Part shown: piece after piece, positions 29,002-36,979 of the stretch
Numbering within the stretch: the first letter of the stretch is position 1
How the letters are laid out: each line of letters starts with the position of its first letter
Source of the DNA: Aeromicrobium piscarium
GTDB taxonomy: Bacteria > Actinomycetota > Actinomycetes > Propionibacteriales > Nocardioidaceae
NCBI RefSeq assembly: GCF_007421815.1
Contig: NZ_VLNT01000001.1
Location: 294,573-358,572, forward strand
Direction: 5' to 3'
DNA: 64,000 bases
Position numbers and translations under genes: made by a program
The notes under the pieces: generated by a model
The model's input: only the letters and a program-made list of their open reading frames with translations
Databases searched by the model: none
What the model was told of the DNA's origin: nothing

Positions 29002-30510
29002 GTGACTGACGTGCCGCAGACCCCCGAGACCGAGGACGACCTTCCCGAGCAGATGCGGGTGCGTCGCGAGAAGCGTCAGCGCCTCCTCGACGAGGGCGTC
29101 GACCCGTACCCGGTGACGGTCGAGCGCACCCACGACATCCGCGAGATCGTCGAGACCTACGACCCTGAGCAGCTGGGTGCCGACCACCAGACCGGTGTGA
29201 CGGTCTCCATCGCCGGCCGTGTCATCTTCCTGCGCAACACCGGCAAGCTGTGCTTCGTCCGTCTGCGCGAGGGTGACGGCACCGAGATCCAGGCGATGTT
29301 ATCGCTGGCCGAGGTGGGGGAGGAGCGACTCGCCGCCTTCAAGCAGATCGTCGACATCGGCGATCATCTTCAGGTCACCGGTGAGGTCATCACGAGCCGC
29401 CGCGGTGAGCTGTCGGTCATGGCGACCTCGTGGCAGCTCGCCGCCAAGACGATGCGACCGCTGCCGGTGGAGCACAAGCCGCTGTCGGAGGAGTCGCGGG
29501 CGCGACTGCGCTATGTCGATCTCATCGTGCGCCCCGAGGCGCGTGAGAACGTGCGGGTGAAGGCGAAGGTGCTCGGCTCGATCCGGCGGACGCTCGACGA
29601 TCTGGGCTACATCGAGATCGAGACCCCGGTCTTGCAGCACACCAACGGCGGTGCCGCCGCCCGACCCTTCCACACTCATGTGAACGCCTACGACGAGGAC
29701 GCGCTGCTGCGGATCGCGCTGGAGCTGCACCTCAAGCGTGCCCTCGTCGGCGGGATCGACAAGGTGTACGAGGTCGGCAAGACCTTCCGCAACGAGGGTG
29801 TCGACAACACCCACAACCCCGAGTTCATGATGCTCGAGGTCTACGAGGCGTACGGGTCCTACGACACGATGGCCGAGCTGATCCGTTCCCTCGTCGTCAA
29901 CGCCGCGCGGGCGGTCGGCAAGACGGTCGTCCCGGCCCGCGATGGCAGCACCATCGACCTCGAAGCCCCGTGGCGTCGGGCAACGATCCATGAGCTGGTC
30001 GCGGAGGCGACCGGCGCGGAGGTCACCGCCGAGACCTCCTTCGATGAGCTCGTGGCGCTCGCGGACCGCCACGAGGTGGCCTTGCAGGATCACTGGGGTG
30101 CCGGCGAGGTGTTGCTGGAACTCTTCGAGAAGCTCGTCGAGCACACGCTGATCCAGCCGACCTTCGTGTGCGACTATCCCGAGGCCGTCCGGCCGTTGGC
30201 GAAGAAGCACCGCACGACTCCCGGCCTGGTCGAGGCGTGGGATCTCATCATCAACGGTGTCGAGCTCGCGCCCGCGTACTCCGAGCTCAACGATCCGGTG
30301 ATCCAGCGTGAGCGTCTCGAGGATCAGGCGCGCCTCGCTGCCGTCGGCGATCCCGAGGCGATGGATGTCGATGAGGACTTCCTGCGCGCTCTCGAGTTCG
30401 GCATGCCGCCGGCGGGTGGCATGGGTGTCGGCATCGACCGCCTGGTCATGCTGCTGCAGGGCATCGGTATTCGCGAGGCGATCCTCTTCCCCATCTCCCG
30501 CCGGGAGTGA
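29002..30510 (+). CDS. lysS: Lysyl-tRNA synthetase (class II)
   Basis: A 502-residue class II synthetase that charges tRNA-Lys. The N-terminal OB-fold is at about residues 60-160 (VSIAGRVIFLRNTGKLCFVR). Motif 2 is KTFRNEGVDNTHNPEFMMLE and motif 3 GGMGVGIDRLVMLLQGIG. GTG 29002 follows TACGAT by eight bases, consistent with a leaderless mRNA; the in-frame extension to 28945 would translate the CRISPR-like repeat and is rejected. In mycobacteria lysS is followed by lsr2 and clpC1; here lsr2 is missing and clpC is 8 kb away. Confidence 0.97.
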   Translation: MTDVPQTPETEDDLPEQMRVRREKRQRLLDEGVDPYPVTVERTHDIREIVETYDPEQLGADHQTGVTVSIAGRVIFLRNTGKLCFVRLREGDGTEIQAMLSLAEVGEERLAAFKQIVDIGDHLQVTGEVITSRRGELSVMATSWQLAAKTMRPLPVEHKPLSEESRARLRYVDLIVRPEARENVRVKAKVLGSIRRTLDDLGYIEIETPVLQHTNGGAAARPFHTHVNAYDEDALLRIALELHLKRALVGGIDKVYEVGKTFRNEGVDNTHNPEFMMLEVYEAYGSYDTMAELIRSLVVNAARAVGKTVVPARDGSTIDLEAPWRRATIHELVAEATGAEVTAETSFDELVALADRHEVALQDHWGAGEVLLELFEKLVEHTLIQPTFVCDYPEAVRPLAKKHRTTPGLVEAWDLIINGVELAPAYSELNDPVIQRERLEDQARLAAVGDPEAMDVDEDFLRALEFGMPPAGGMGVGIDRLVMLLQGIGIREAILFPISRRE

Positions 30511-30588
30511 CGCGGGAGCCGAGGCGCGCCTCGGCTGAAAGTGATGCTAAAACGGGTTACGGCGTGGTGTTTCTGCAGGTCAACAAGT

Positions 30589-30677
30589 GTGCTCCCCGCG
30601 CGAGCGGGGATGATCCGAGCGAAGCCTTCCGCGAGTTCCGCAAGTCCCAGTGCTCCCCGCGTGAGCGGAGATGGTCG
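30589..30677 (+). CRISPR. Relic type I-E CRISPR array: two repeats, one spacer
   Basis: Repeat 1 (30589-30616) is a canonical I-E repeat, starting GTGCTCCCCGCGCGAGCGGG and ending GATGATCC. The spacer is 33 bases (30617-30649). Repeat 2 (30650-30677) starts GTGCTCCCCGCGTGAGCGGA and is degenerate at its 3' end, as expected for the leader-distal terminal repeat. The 28+33 geometry is exactly that of type I-E. The bases before repeat 1 (GCTGAAAGTGATGCTAAAAC, then CAGGTCAACAA) look like an I-E leader end. No cas gene is in the window. Confidence 0.8.
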
Positions 30678-30706
30678 GTTCGGGACGACGCGCAGTTCCG
30701 AGGAAG

Positions 30707-30747
30707 ATGTGCTTCTGAGGTTGCTATAACAACCAGAAAAGCGAATC
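30707..30747. repeat. Palindromic GGATGTGC element, copy C (degenerate)
   Basis: GATGTGCTTCT and AGAAAAGCGAATC form imperfect outer arms; the inner stem GGTTG-CTATAA-CAACC is perfect. It lies 30 bases after the CRISPR relic. Together with copy D and the relic it accounts for the 30511-30847 gap, where I see no gene. Confidence 0.6.
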
Positions 30748-30762
30748 CCGCATCAAGGGCTG

Positions 30763-30816
30763 ACGGAGGATGTGCTTTCGGGGTCGCCGGGGCAGCCGCG
30801 AAAGCACATCGTGCGT
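30763..30816. repeat. Palindromic GGATGTGC element, copy D
   Basis: Outer arms ACGGAGGATGTGCTTTCGG and CCGCGAAAGCACATCGTGCG pair with a few mismatches; the inner loop has GGTCGCC and GGCAGCC. Tandem with copy C, as copies A and B are. Confidence 0.75.
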
Positions 30817-30847
30817 GCGTGGGTGGGTTCGTGATGGGCGCGCCGGG

Positions 30848-31285
30848 TCAGAAGCCGAAGGCGTGAGTGGGCAGGTCGTCGAGGGGGAGGGGTGCGATCG
30901 CGCCAGCGGCGCAGAGGTGAATGACCTCGCACCCGGCACCCGCGCCCACGGTCGCGCTTCGCACCGTGGCGGCCCATTCCAGGTCGTCCGTCCGTACCGG
31001 ACCGACGGCGGGACGGCAGAGCAGGAAACCGATCCGCCACCACGCGGGCTCGTGATCGAGCAGGTCGAGCAGCCAGTCGGCGAACCGCATCGACCGTTCC
31101 GGTGACAGCGGGCCCGTGACATCAGTGAGTGTGAGCAGAGTGCGCACAGTCCTGCCGTCGCGAGCAATGAAGAGGCACTTCAGACACACTGCCGGCTCAC
31201 GTCGGCCTCGGAGCAGCCGTCGCCAGAGGCGCAGGAGATCCACCTGCGAATGGACGGTCGACGGCAGTGGGCGAAGGAGCGACAT
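30848..31285 (-). CDS. Hypothetical protein
   Basis: A 146-residue cytosolic protein with no family I recognise: MSLLRPLPSTVHSQVDLLRL, then RREPAVCLKCLFIARDGRTV, a middle segment FADWLLDLLDHEPAWWRIGF and a C-terminal PLPLDDLPTHAFGF. The regular acidic/hydrophobic pattern and codon use resemble real genes of the region. Start uncertain (ATG 31285 or GTG 31291), with no clear ribosome site. It is divergent from the DUF4262 gene. Confidence 0.5.
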   Translation of the reverse strand: MSLLRPLPSTVHSQVDLLRLWRRLLRGRREPAVCLKCLFIARDGRTVRTLLTLTDVTGPLSPERSMRFADWLLDLLDHEPAWWRIGFLLCRPAVGPVRTDDLEWAATVRSATVGAGAGCEVIHLCAAGAIAPLPLDDLPTHAFGF

Positions 31286-31324
31286 GCGCACAGCCTGGAC
31301 GAGGAGCGACGAGGCCGCGAACGG

Positions 31325-31333
31325 TTATCCACA
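31325..31333 (+). promoter_or_regulatory. TTATCCACA motif upstream of DUF4262 gene
   Basis: TTATCCACA matches the DnaA-box consensus exactly and lies 72 bases before the DUF4262 start, the same spacing range as the motifs ahead of the Uma2 genes. Confidence 0.35.
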
Positions 31334-31404
31334 ACCTGCGGCGGTGGCTGTCCTCTTTGTCGGTGTGGGCTCATAGCGTGTGCACCATTCGACAAGGAGG
31401 ATGT

Positions 31405-31896
31405 ATGGACGATCAAACACAGCTGATCGCGTGGCTCGATCAGGAGGACCGGCGCACCACCGAGGCGATCCGGAGGTGTGGGGTCTATATCCAGTACGTC
31501 ATGGGCGACCAGTCCCGGAACGAGACATCGTTCAGCTACACCACCGGCCTCTTCGGCATGGGACACCCGGAACTGTTGGCATTCGGGCTCTCCCCGGTCA
31601 ACGCTCGGGGTCTGTTCAACGAGCTGGCGAGCCGAATCCGTGACGGCGAGGATCTGATCCCCGGGGACATCGTAACCTTCGACGACTGGCATCACCGCGT
31701 CATCGTCGAGGTCGTGCCCAACCCCGGACAGATCCTGCTGGCGGCCAATCGCTTCTACCAGCGTCCGCCCGAGCAGTCCGTGCCCGCTCTGCAACTGACC
31801 ACGGACGACAGGAACGGACGATTTCCCTGGGATGACGGATACAGCTTCCCGACATGGCTCCAACCGCGGCCAGGAGAGTTCTCGGCCTGGGGATGA
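31405..31896 (+). CDS. DUF4262 domain protein
   Basis: A 163-residue cytosolic protein with the DUF4262 pattern: GVYIQYVMGDQSRNETSFSY, TTGLFGMGHPELLAFGL, then WHHRVIVEVVPNPGQILLAA and YQRPPEQSVPALQLTTDD. Function is unknown; members are frequent in actinobacteria and sometimes stand near toxins. AAGGAGGATGT immediately precedes ATG 31405, a strong ribosome site. The convergent TetR gene ends three bases downstream. Confidence 0.8.
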   Translation: MDDQTQLIAWLDQEDRRTTEAIRRCGVYIQYVMGDQSRNETSFSYTTGLFGMGHPELLAFGLSPVNARGLFNELASRIRDGEDLIPGDIVTFDDWHHRVIVEVVPNPGQILLAANRFYQRPPEQSVPALQLTTDDRNGRFPWDDGYSFPTWLQPRPGEFSAWG

Positions 31897-31899
31897 TCG

Positions 31900-32535
31900 T
31901 CACCCAGCGACGAGGGCGGTCAGCTCGTCGATCAGCCAGGAGCGATAGCGCCCGTCGTCCCAGCCCGCCGCACGCAGATGTAGATAGGTGTCGGCAGAGA
32001 CCAGCAGCCCCACCATCGTCTCGACGTGCTCCACCTCCTCTACCGGCACCATGCCGGTAGAGGCGAGCAGTGCCACACCCTCGTGGATGCTGCGGACGCG
32101 GCGCTCATCGATACGGAGATAGAGCTCTCGCACCTCCGCGTCCGCATCGGCCGCCGAGCGGATCCGCAGGGTGAGCTCGGCCATCCGTTCGAGGGCCGCG
32201 GCCATGAAGCCCGCATAGGCCTCGATGAGACTGGCTCGATCCCGAGTGGCGAGGATTGTGCCCATCGCCGCGGTGTCGTTGAGAGAGATGAAGTCTTCGA
32301 CACCGGCGAGCGCCATCTCGTACGCCGCGAGCAGGAGCGCCGGTTTGGGGCCGTTGATCCGCACCGTGGGCACGGAGACCCCTGCCTCGACGGCGATGTC
32401 GCGCACGGTGGTGAGGCCGTATCCATCGCGAACGAAGAGCCGATGGGCAGCCTCGACGATACGGCGCCTCGTCGCCGCGGCCTCCGCCTCGCGGCGGGGC
32501 GACGAGTAGGTCCGCCGCGGCCGCACATCGCTCAC
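31900..32535 (-). CDS. TetR family regulator of the hemerythrin operon
   Basis: A 211-residue TetR protein. The HTH (about residues 15-65) reads EAEAAATRRRIVEAAHRLFV, RDGYGLTTVRDIAVEAGVSV, PTVRINGPKPALLLAAYEMA. GTG 32535 has GGGGGAGACA upstream. The divergent promoter region contains a perfect 10-bp palindrome (32563-32591), the likely operator, so this regulator should repress itself and the hemerythrin/BphX-like pair. Inducer unknown. Confidence 0.88.
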   Translation of the reverse strand: MSDVRPRRTYSSPRREAEAAATRRRIVEAAHRLFVRDGYGLTTVRDIAVEAGVSVPTVRINGPKPALLLAAYEMALAGVEDFISLNDTAAMGTILATRDRASLIEAYAGFMAAALERMAELTLRIRSAADADAEVRELYLRIDERRVRSIHEGVALLASTGMVPVEEVEHVETMVGLLVSADTYLHLRAAGWDDGRYRSWLIDELTALVAG

Positions 32536-32562
32536 TGTCTCCCCCGAAGGCTCTTGACGAAG

Positions 32563-32591
32563 TATTCGTTATTGCCCGACTATAACGAATA
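32563..32591. promoter_or_regulatory. TetR operator palindrome in divergent promoter
   Basis: TATTCGTTAT (32563-32572) and ATAACGAATA (32582-32591) are perfect arms with nine bases between. It covers a minus-strand -10 candidate (TATAGT, 32579-32584) and lies about 40 bases before the hemerythrin ATG. The AT-richness contrasts sharply with the flanks. Confidence 0.75.
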
Positions 32592-32630
32592 GGTCGGCGC
32601 CGCCTGACCCCGAGTGAATCGAGAGTCACC

Positions 32631-33338
32631 ATGACGCGCGAACCGATGAACAGTGCCCCGGCCGGCGGAGGCGAGCCACGAGGATGTGATGTCGCCGACC
32701 TGGCGGTGTTCCATGGCTTTCTCCTCACCCTCTTCGACGATGCGCAACGGTGGGTCACCGAATCGGCCGAGGCGCCTCCTCGCCACGTCGCCCGCATGAC
32801 CCGGCACCTCGACCACGTGGTCGCCATCCTTCATGACCACCATCACGGCGAAGACCTGGTGCTGTGGGACCGCCTGTCCGGCCGCGCACCCGGGTGCGTG
32901 CTGCATGTCGACGCCATGCGTCGTCAACACGAGAGCATCGCCGCCCGCGCCGAGGCACTCAGTGCTGATGTCGAGCGCTGGCGGGAGACTGCGAGCGAGC
33001 CCGAACGCCAGCGAGTCGTGGCCTCACTGGAAGCGCTGGTCTCCGAACTGCGTGAGCACCTCGGCCAGGAGGAGAACGTCATCGCTCCGGTCGCTGCGGT
33101 CGAACTCACGCAGAGCGAATGGGACGAGCTGGCCGAACACGGTCGTCGTGCCGTACCGCGCGAGCGACTTCTGTTGCAGCTCGGGCTCATGCTCGATGCC
33201 CTCAGCCCCGATGACGCCGCCCATCTGCTCGCCTCCCTGCCCGTCCCGGTGCGGATGATGTGGGCGGCGTTCGGTGTGCGCGTCTACCGGCGCCAGCGCG
33301 CCCGCCTGGAGCGCCGGTCCCCGAGCGAGGCGGCTTGA
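32631..33338 (+). CDS. Hemerythrin (HHE) domain protein
   Basis: A 235-residue cytosolic four-helix protein expected to bind a di-iron centre, used for oxygen, NO or redox sensing. Iron ligands are visible in ADLAVFHGFLLTLF, HLDHVVAILHDHHHGEDLVL, HVDAMRRQHESI and LREHLGQEENVIAP. The C-terminal part (LASLPVPVRMMWAAFGVRVY) may extend the fold. Translationally linked to the BphX-like gene (stop and start overlap by one base). The TetR palindrome upstream implies inducible expression. Confidence 0.85.
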   Translation: MTREPMNSAPAGGGEPRGCDVADLAVFHGFLLTLFDDAQRWVTESAEAPPRHVARMTRHLDHVVAILHDHHHGEDLVLWDRLSGRAPGCVLHVDAMRRQHESIAARAEALSADVERWRETASEPERQRVVASLEALVSELREHLGQEENVIAPVAAVELTQSEWDELAEHGRRAVPRERLLLQLGLMLDALSPDDAAHLLASLPVPVRMMWAAFGVRVYRRQRARLERRSPSEAA

Positions 33339-33766
33339 TGCGGCCGCTGACAGCGTGGATGCGCGCGGTGGGTGTGCTGTACCTGGTGCTCGGAGCGACT
33401 TGGTTCCCCGGTATCGCAGAACGGATGCTGGACAGCCGGATTCCCGGTTTCGATGCGCCCGCGGACGGCGTGGCTGCTCGCGGTTACACGGATTGGATGT
33501 TCGGATTCGGGATCGATCTGTTCGTCATCGGCGTCTTTCTCATCGCCGCGTCACGACGACCCGAGCGCGCCAGCGTCCTGGTCTGGCTGGTGATCGCGCT
33601 CAGCGCTACCCGCGGCATCGGCTTGGATCTCTACCACATCTCGATGGGCTACCCCGTGGTGTCGATGGTGGCCTTCATCGCGCTGCACACGGCGATCATC
33701 GCGAGCGGCGTCTGGGCGCTGAGGGCGCAGGAGCGGGCGCCGGCGACGGCGGGGGAGACGGCGTGA
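33338..33766 (+). CDS. BphX-like small membrane protein
   Basis: A 142-residue protein with four helices: MRPLTAWMRAVGVLYLVLGA, DWMFGFGIDLFVIGVFLIAA, VLVWLVIALSATRGIGLDLY, VVSMVAFIALHTAIIASGVW. The pattern WMRAVGVLYL...GIERGI/DLYHISMGY fits BphX-type proteins found next to aromatic-degradation and stress genes. The start overlaps the stop of the hemerythrin gene by one base, making an operon. Function unknown. Confidence 0.65.
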   Translation: MRPLTAWMRAVGVLYLVLGATWFPGIAERMLDSRIPGFDAPADGVAARGYTDWMFGFGIDLFVIGVFLIAASRRPERASVLVWLVIALSATRGIGLDLYHISMGYPVVSMVAFIALHTAIIASGVWALRAQERAPATAGETA

Positions 33767-33776
33767 TCGCCGGCTG

Positions 33777-35282
33777 TCAGAAGTCCTGAGCGCGGGACTC
33801 GCGCGTGCGGCGCCAGAAGGCCCACACCACGCCGAGGACGAGCAAGGTGTAGAGACCGATCGTGATCGGGCTGCTCACCAGGGTGAGGGGATCGTTATTC
33901 GAGTTCGCCATCGCATCGCGCAGCGAGTACTCGGCCAACGGCCCGAGGATGACCGCGATCAGGATCGGCGCGAGCGGCACGTCGTTGCGCCGCATGACGA
34001 AGCCGAGCAGTCCCAGCGCACACATGATCGCCAGATCGACTGTGCTCGCACTCGTCGCATATACGCCCAGGCTCGCGAACACCGTGATACCCGCATAGAG
34101 ATAGGCCTGCGGGATCTTCAGCAGTTTGGCCCACAGCGGCGCGAACGGCAGGTTGAGGATCAGCAGCGCGATCATCGCGATGAACAGGCTCGCCAGCAGC
34201 GCCCACACGATCTCGCCGTTGCGCTCGAACAGCAACGGACCGGGCTGCATGCCGTACTGCTGGAAGGTCGCGAGCAGCAGTGCCGCGGTCGCCGAGGTGG
34301 GCAGGCCCAGGGCCAGGAGTGCTCCCATCGCGCTGCCGGCGGTCGCATTGCCGGCCGCCTCGGGTGCCGCCACGCCACGGATCGACCCGGTGCCGAAGGT
34401 CGGCTTGGCGCGCCGCCGATCCAGCCGCCGCTCGGTACCGTACGCGAGGAAGGTGGGGACCTCGGCGCCGCCGGCCGGGATGATGCCGAACGGGATGCCG
34501 AAGGCGCTGCCGCGTAACCACGCCGGCAACGCCTCGAAGAACTCGGGGCGTGTGAGCCACGGACGTCCCTGGGACGGCACCAGCTCGGCGGCATTCGACC
34601 GGCCCAGGCGGCTCGCGACGTGCAGCACCTCGCCGATCGCCAACATCGCCACCGTGATGACGACGATGCTGATGCCGTCGAACAGCGCCGGCACCTCGAA
34701 GGTGTAGCGCGCCGAACCGGTCGACTGGTCGATGCCGACCAATGCGAGCGCGAGGCCGAAGCCGAGCGCCGCGAGCCCGCGGGCCGCCGACTCCGACACG
34801 ATCGTCGAGATCGCCACGAAGGCGAACAGGGCGAGCGCGAAATACTCCCCGGGGCCGAACTTGGTCGCCAGCTCCGCGAGCGTCGGCGCGAAGAACACCA
34901 CGAGCACCGTGGCCAGCATGCCTCCGGTGAACGCGCCGATCGCCGACGTGGCCAGCGCCTGCGGCGCTCGCCCGGCCAAGGCCATGCGATGCCCCTCGAA
35001 GGTCGTCGCGATCGCCGTGGAGTTGCCGGGCGTGTTCATCAGGATGCCCGCGGTGGAGTCGCCGAACAGGCCACCGAAGTAGATGCCGCTGAACATGATG
35101 AGCGAGGCCAGCGGATCGAGGGTGAAGGTCATCGGCAGCAGCAGGGCGACAGCCATCGCCGACCCGAGGCCGGGCATCACGCCGACCGCAGTGCCGAGGA
35201 AGGCACCGACCACCACCCAGATCATGTTCTGCCAGGTGAAGACGTCGCCGAAGCCTCCGGCGAGGTTGATCAACTGATCCAC
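33777..35282 (-). CDS. tctA: Tripartite tricarboxylate transporter, large permease TctA
   Basis: A 501-residue polytopic membrane protein, the large channel subunit of a TTT transporter. Motifs: VGVMPGLGSAMAVALLLPMT, GIYFGGLFGDSTAGILMNTP, GNSTAIATTFEGHRMA, and a second repeat GIPFGIIPAGGAEVPTFLAY. The family's inverted-repeat halves are both present. It starts five bases after the tctB stop, and the order tctC-tctB-tctA is the usual operon. Likely imports citrate or another carboxylate using an ion gradient. Confidence 0.92.
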   Translation of the reverse strand: MDQLINLAGGFGDVFTWQNMIWVVVGAFLGTAVGVMPGLGSAMAVALLLPMTFTLDPLASLIMFSGIYFGGLFGDSTAGILMNTPGNSTAIATTFEGHRMALAGRAPQALATSAIGAFTGGMLATVLVVFFAPTLAELATKFGPGEYFALALFAFVAISTIVSESAARGLAALGFGLALALVGIDQSTGSARYTFEVPALFDGISIVVITVAMLAIGEVLHVASRLGRSNAAELVPSQGRPWLTRPEFFEALPAWLRGSAFGIPFGIIPAGGAEVPTFLAYGTERRLDRRRAKPTFGTGSIRGVAAPEAAGNATAGSAMGALLALGLPTSATAALLLATFQQYGMQPGPLLFERNGEIVWALLASLFIAMIALLILNLPFAPLWAKLLKIPQAYLYAGITVFASLGVYATSASTVDLAIMCALGLLGFVMRRNDVPLAPILIAVILGPLAEYSLRDAMANSNNDPLTLVSSPITIGLYTLLVLGVVWAFWRRTRESRAQDF

Positions 35283-35286
35283 GCCG

Positions 35287-35817
35287 TCACCACCGATCCA
35301 ACAGCCCGGCCGGCAGCGCCAGACCGAGAACGCCGCCGAAGACGATCTGGATCACCCCCGCGAGGATGAACCCGACGAGCAGGTTCCACGCGACGCGGCG
35401 GTTGCCGAGCGCGGTCGCGACCATCCCGAAGAGGAGCGTGGCGGCGATGAGCCAGCCGAGGAACTCCAGGAGTGCGGTGAAGGCGAGCAGTCCGGCGAAG
35501 GCGGAGAGCATCGCGCCCCAGTTGGTGTCCTTGGCCTCGGCTGCCGCGACACGGCGCTCGTCCTCGGGCTTGCGGAACGCGCCGACGGTGAGCGTGGCCG
35601 CGACCGCGACGCAGATCGCGGCCACCAGCCATCCGAATCCCTGTGGTCCCAGCAGGCCGCCCTCACCGACCACGTTCATCGTCAGGTTGCCGTAGACGAG
35701 GGCGAGAGCCAGGACGATCAGCAGCGCCGCGACGACCAGTTCGCCACGCCCCGCCCACCAGCCGCGCGGAGTCTCCTCGGCATCGGTCGTCTGCTCACCC
35801 GCGGGTCGATCGCTCAT
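35287..35817 (-). CDS. tctB: Tripartite tricarboxylate transporter, small permease TctB
   Basis: A 176-residue protein with four helices: ELVVAALLIVLALALVYGNL, GFGWLVAAICVAVAATLTVG, MLSAFAGLLAFTALLEFLGW, LIAATLLFGMVATALGNRRV, and a terminal segment LLVGFILAGVIQIVFGGVLG. ATG 35817 is preceded by AGGTGGCGGC. It is cotranscribed with tctC and tctA. The 76-base gap before it holds a repetitive GAGCGAGCGAAGCGAGCGAA stretch. Confidence 0.9.
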   Translation of the reverse strand: MSDRPAGEQTTDAEETPRGWWAGRGELVVAALLIVLALALVYGNLTMNVVGEGGLLGPQGFGWLVAAICVAVAATLTVGAFRKPEDERRVAAAEAKDTNWGAMLSAFAGLLAFTALLEFLGWLIAATLLFGMVATALGNRRVAWNLLVGFILAGVIQIVFGGVLGLALPAGLLDRW

Positions 35818-35893
35818 GCCGCCACCTGCCAAGAAGAACGATGGTAGGCAGGTCCCGGCATGAGGTGCCTCTTTGTTCGCTCGCTTCGCTCGC

Positions 35894-36883
35894 TCATGAC
35901 AGCCCCAATTCCTCGAGGATCGCGTCGATACGTTCCTGCTCGCCGACCAGGAAGTCACGGAAGTCATCGGGACCCTGCCAGCTCTCCTCCCAGCGATTGC
36001 GCTCGATCGCCTCGTCCCAGGAGGTGGTCTGCGTCATCTCCTCGACGATGTCGAGCAGTTCATCGCGTTCCTCGTCGGTGATGCCCGGCGCTGCCACGAT
36101 GCCGCGCCAGTTGACCATGTCGACCTCCGAGTAGCCGAGGTCGATCATGGTGGGGGCATCCACGCCTTCGAGGGGTTCGGGCGCGACGACCGCGACGGCG
36201 CGCAGCCGACCACCGTCGATCAGGTCGCGGAAGTCGTTGTAGCCGCTGATGCCGACGTCGACGGTGCCGCTCGCGTCCGACAACAGCGAGAGCGTCAGCT
36301 CGCCGCCGCCCGCGTGGGGCGTGTAGTGGAGCTCGCCGGCCCCCACGCCGGTCGCCTCGGCCAGCTGGGCGGCGATCATGTGGTCGATGCCGCCGGCTGA
36401 ACCGCCGCCGATCGGCATCGTGGGATCCTCCTGCCACGCTTCGACGACATCCTCGAAGGTCTCCAGCTCGGAGTCCGACGGGACCGCGATGACCTCGAAG
36501 TCCTCCGCGAGCCGTGAGACCGGGGTGACAACGGTCAGCGTGGTGGAGGAGTCGCTCATCCCGATGCCACCGACCATCACGGTCCCCGTGACCATGATCG
36601 TGGTCGGATCGCCGGTCATCCGGGCCAATTGGGAGAGGCCGATCGTTCCCGCCGCTCCTGGGACGTTGACCACCTGCACGTTGCCGACGATGCCGTCGGT
36701 GCGCAGGGCCTGCTGCATCTCGCGTGCGACGAGATCCCATCCGCCGCCGGCGGCGGCCGGGGCGATGATGGTGAGTGAGGACCGAGCCTGGGCGCCGTCG
36801 CCCGTGCCGCGTGCCTCGTCGACGGCGAACCAGCCGACGAGCCCTGCGAGCACGAGCCCGATGGCCCAACGCACTGCTGACAC
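35894..36883 (-). CDS. tctC: Tripartite tricarboxylate transporter, substrate-binding TctC
   Basis: A 329-residue extracytoplasmic binding protein. An N-terminal hydrophobic segment (AIGLVLAGLVGWFAVDEARG) anchors or exports it; no lipobox cysteine is evident. The mature part has LTIIAPAAAGGGWDLVAREM, VQVVNVPGAAGTIGLSQLAR, IGGGSAGGIDHMIAAQLAEA, DVGISGYNDFRDLIDGGRLR, typical of the Bug/TctC fold. GTG 36883 follows AGGGGG. It is the first gene of the operon and divergent from the universal stress gene. Confidence 0.9.
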   Translation of the reverse strand: MSAVRWAIGLVLAGLVGWFAVDEARGTGDGAQARSSLTIIAPAAAGGGWDLVAREMQQALRTDGIVGNVQVVNVPGAAGTIGLSQLARMTGDPTTIMVTGTVMVGGIGMSDSSTTLTVVTPVSRLAEDFEVIAVPSDSELETFEDVVEAWQEDPTMPIGGGSAGGIDHMIAAQLAEATGVGAGELHYTPHAGGGELTLSLLSDASGTVDVGISGYNDFRDLIDGGRLRAVAVVAPEPLEGVDAPTMIDLGYSEVDMVNWRGIVAAPGITDEERDELLDIVEEMTQTTSWDEAIERNRWEESWQGPDDFRDFLVGEQERIDAILEELGLS

Positions 36884-36979
36884 GAGACCCCCTGGAGTGT
36901 GGCGTGGGACACTATCCTGACACGACTCGGCCTACTGACTCGTACGCTGGGGGCACGCACTTCGCCCGGGAGGAAACTC

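Noticed and set aside
35850-35890. GAGCGAGCGAAGCGAGCGAA stretch between tctC and tctB as a regulatory site
   Set aside because: Simple GAGCGA repetition without symmetry or promoter context; recorded only in the tctB entry.
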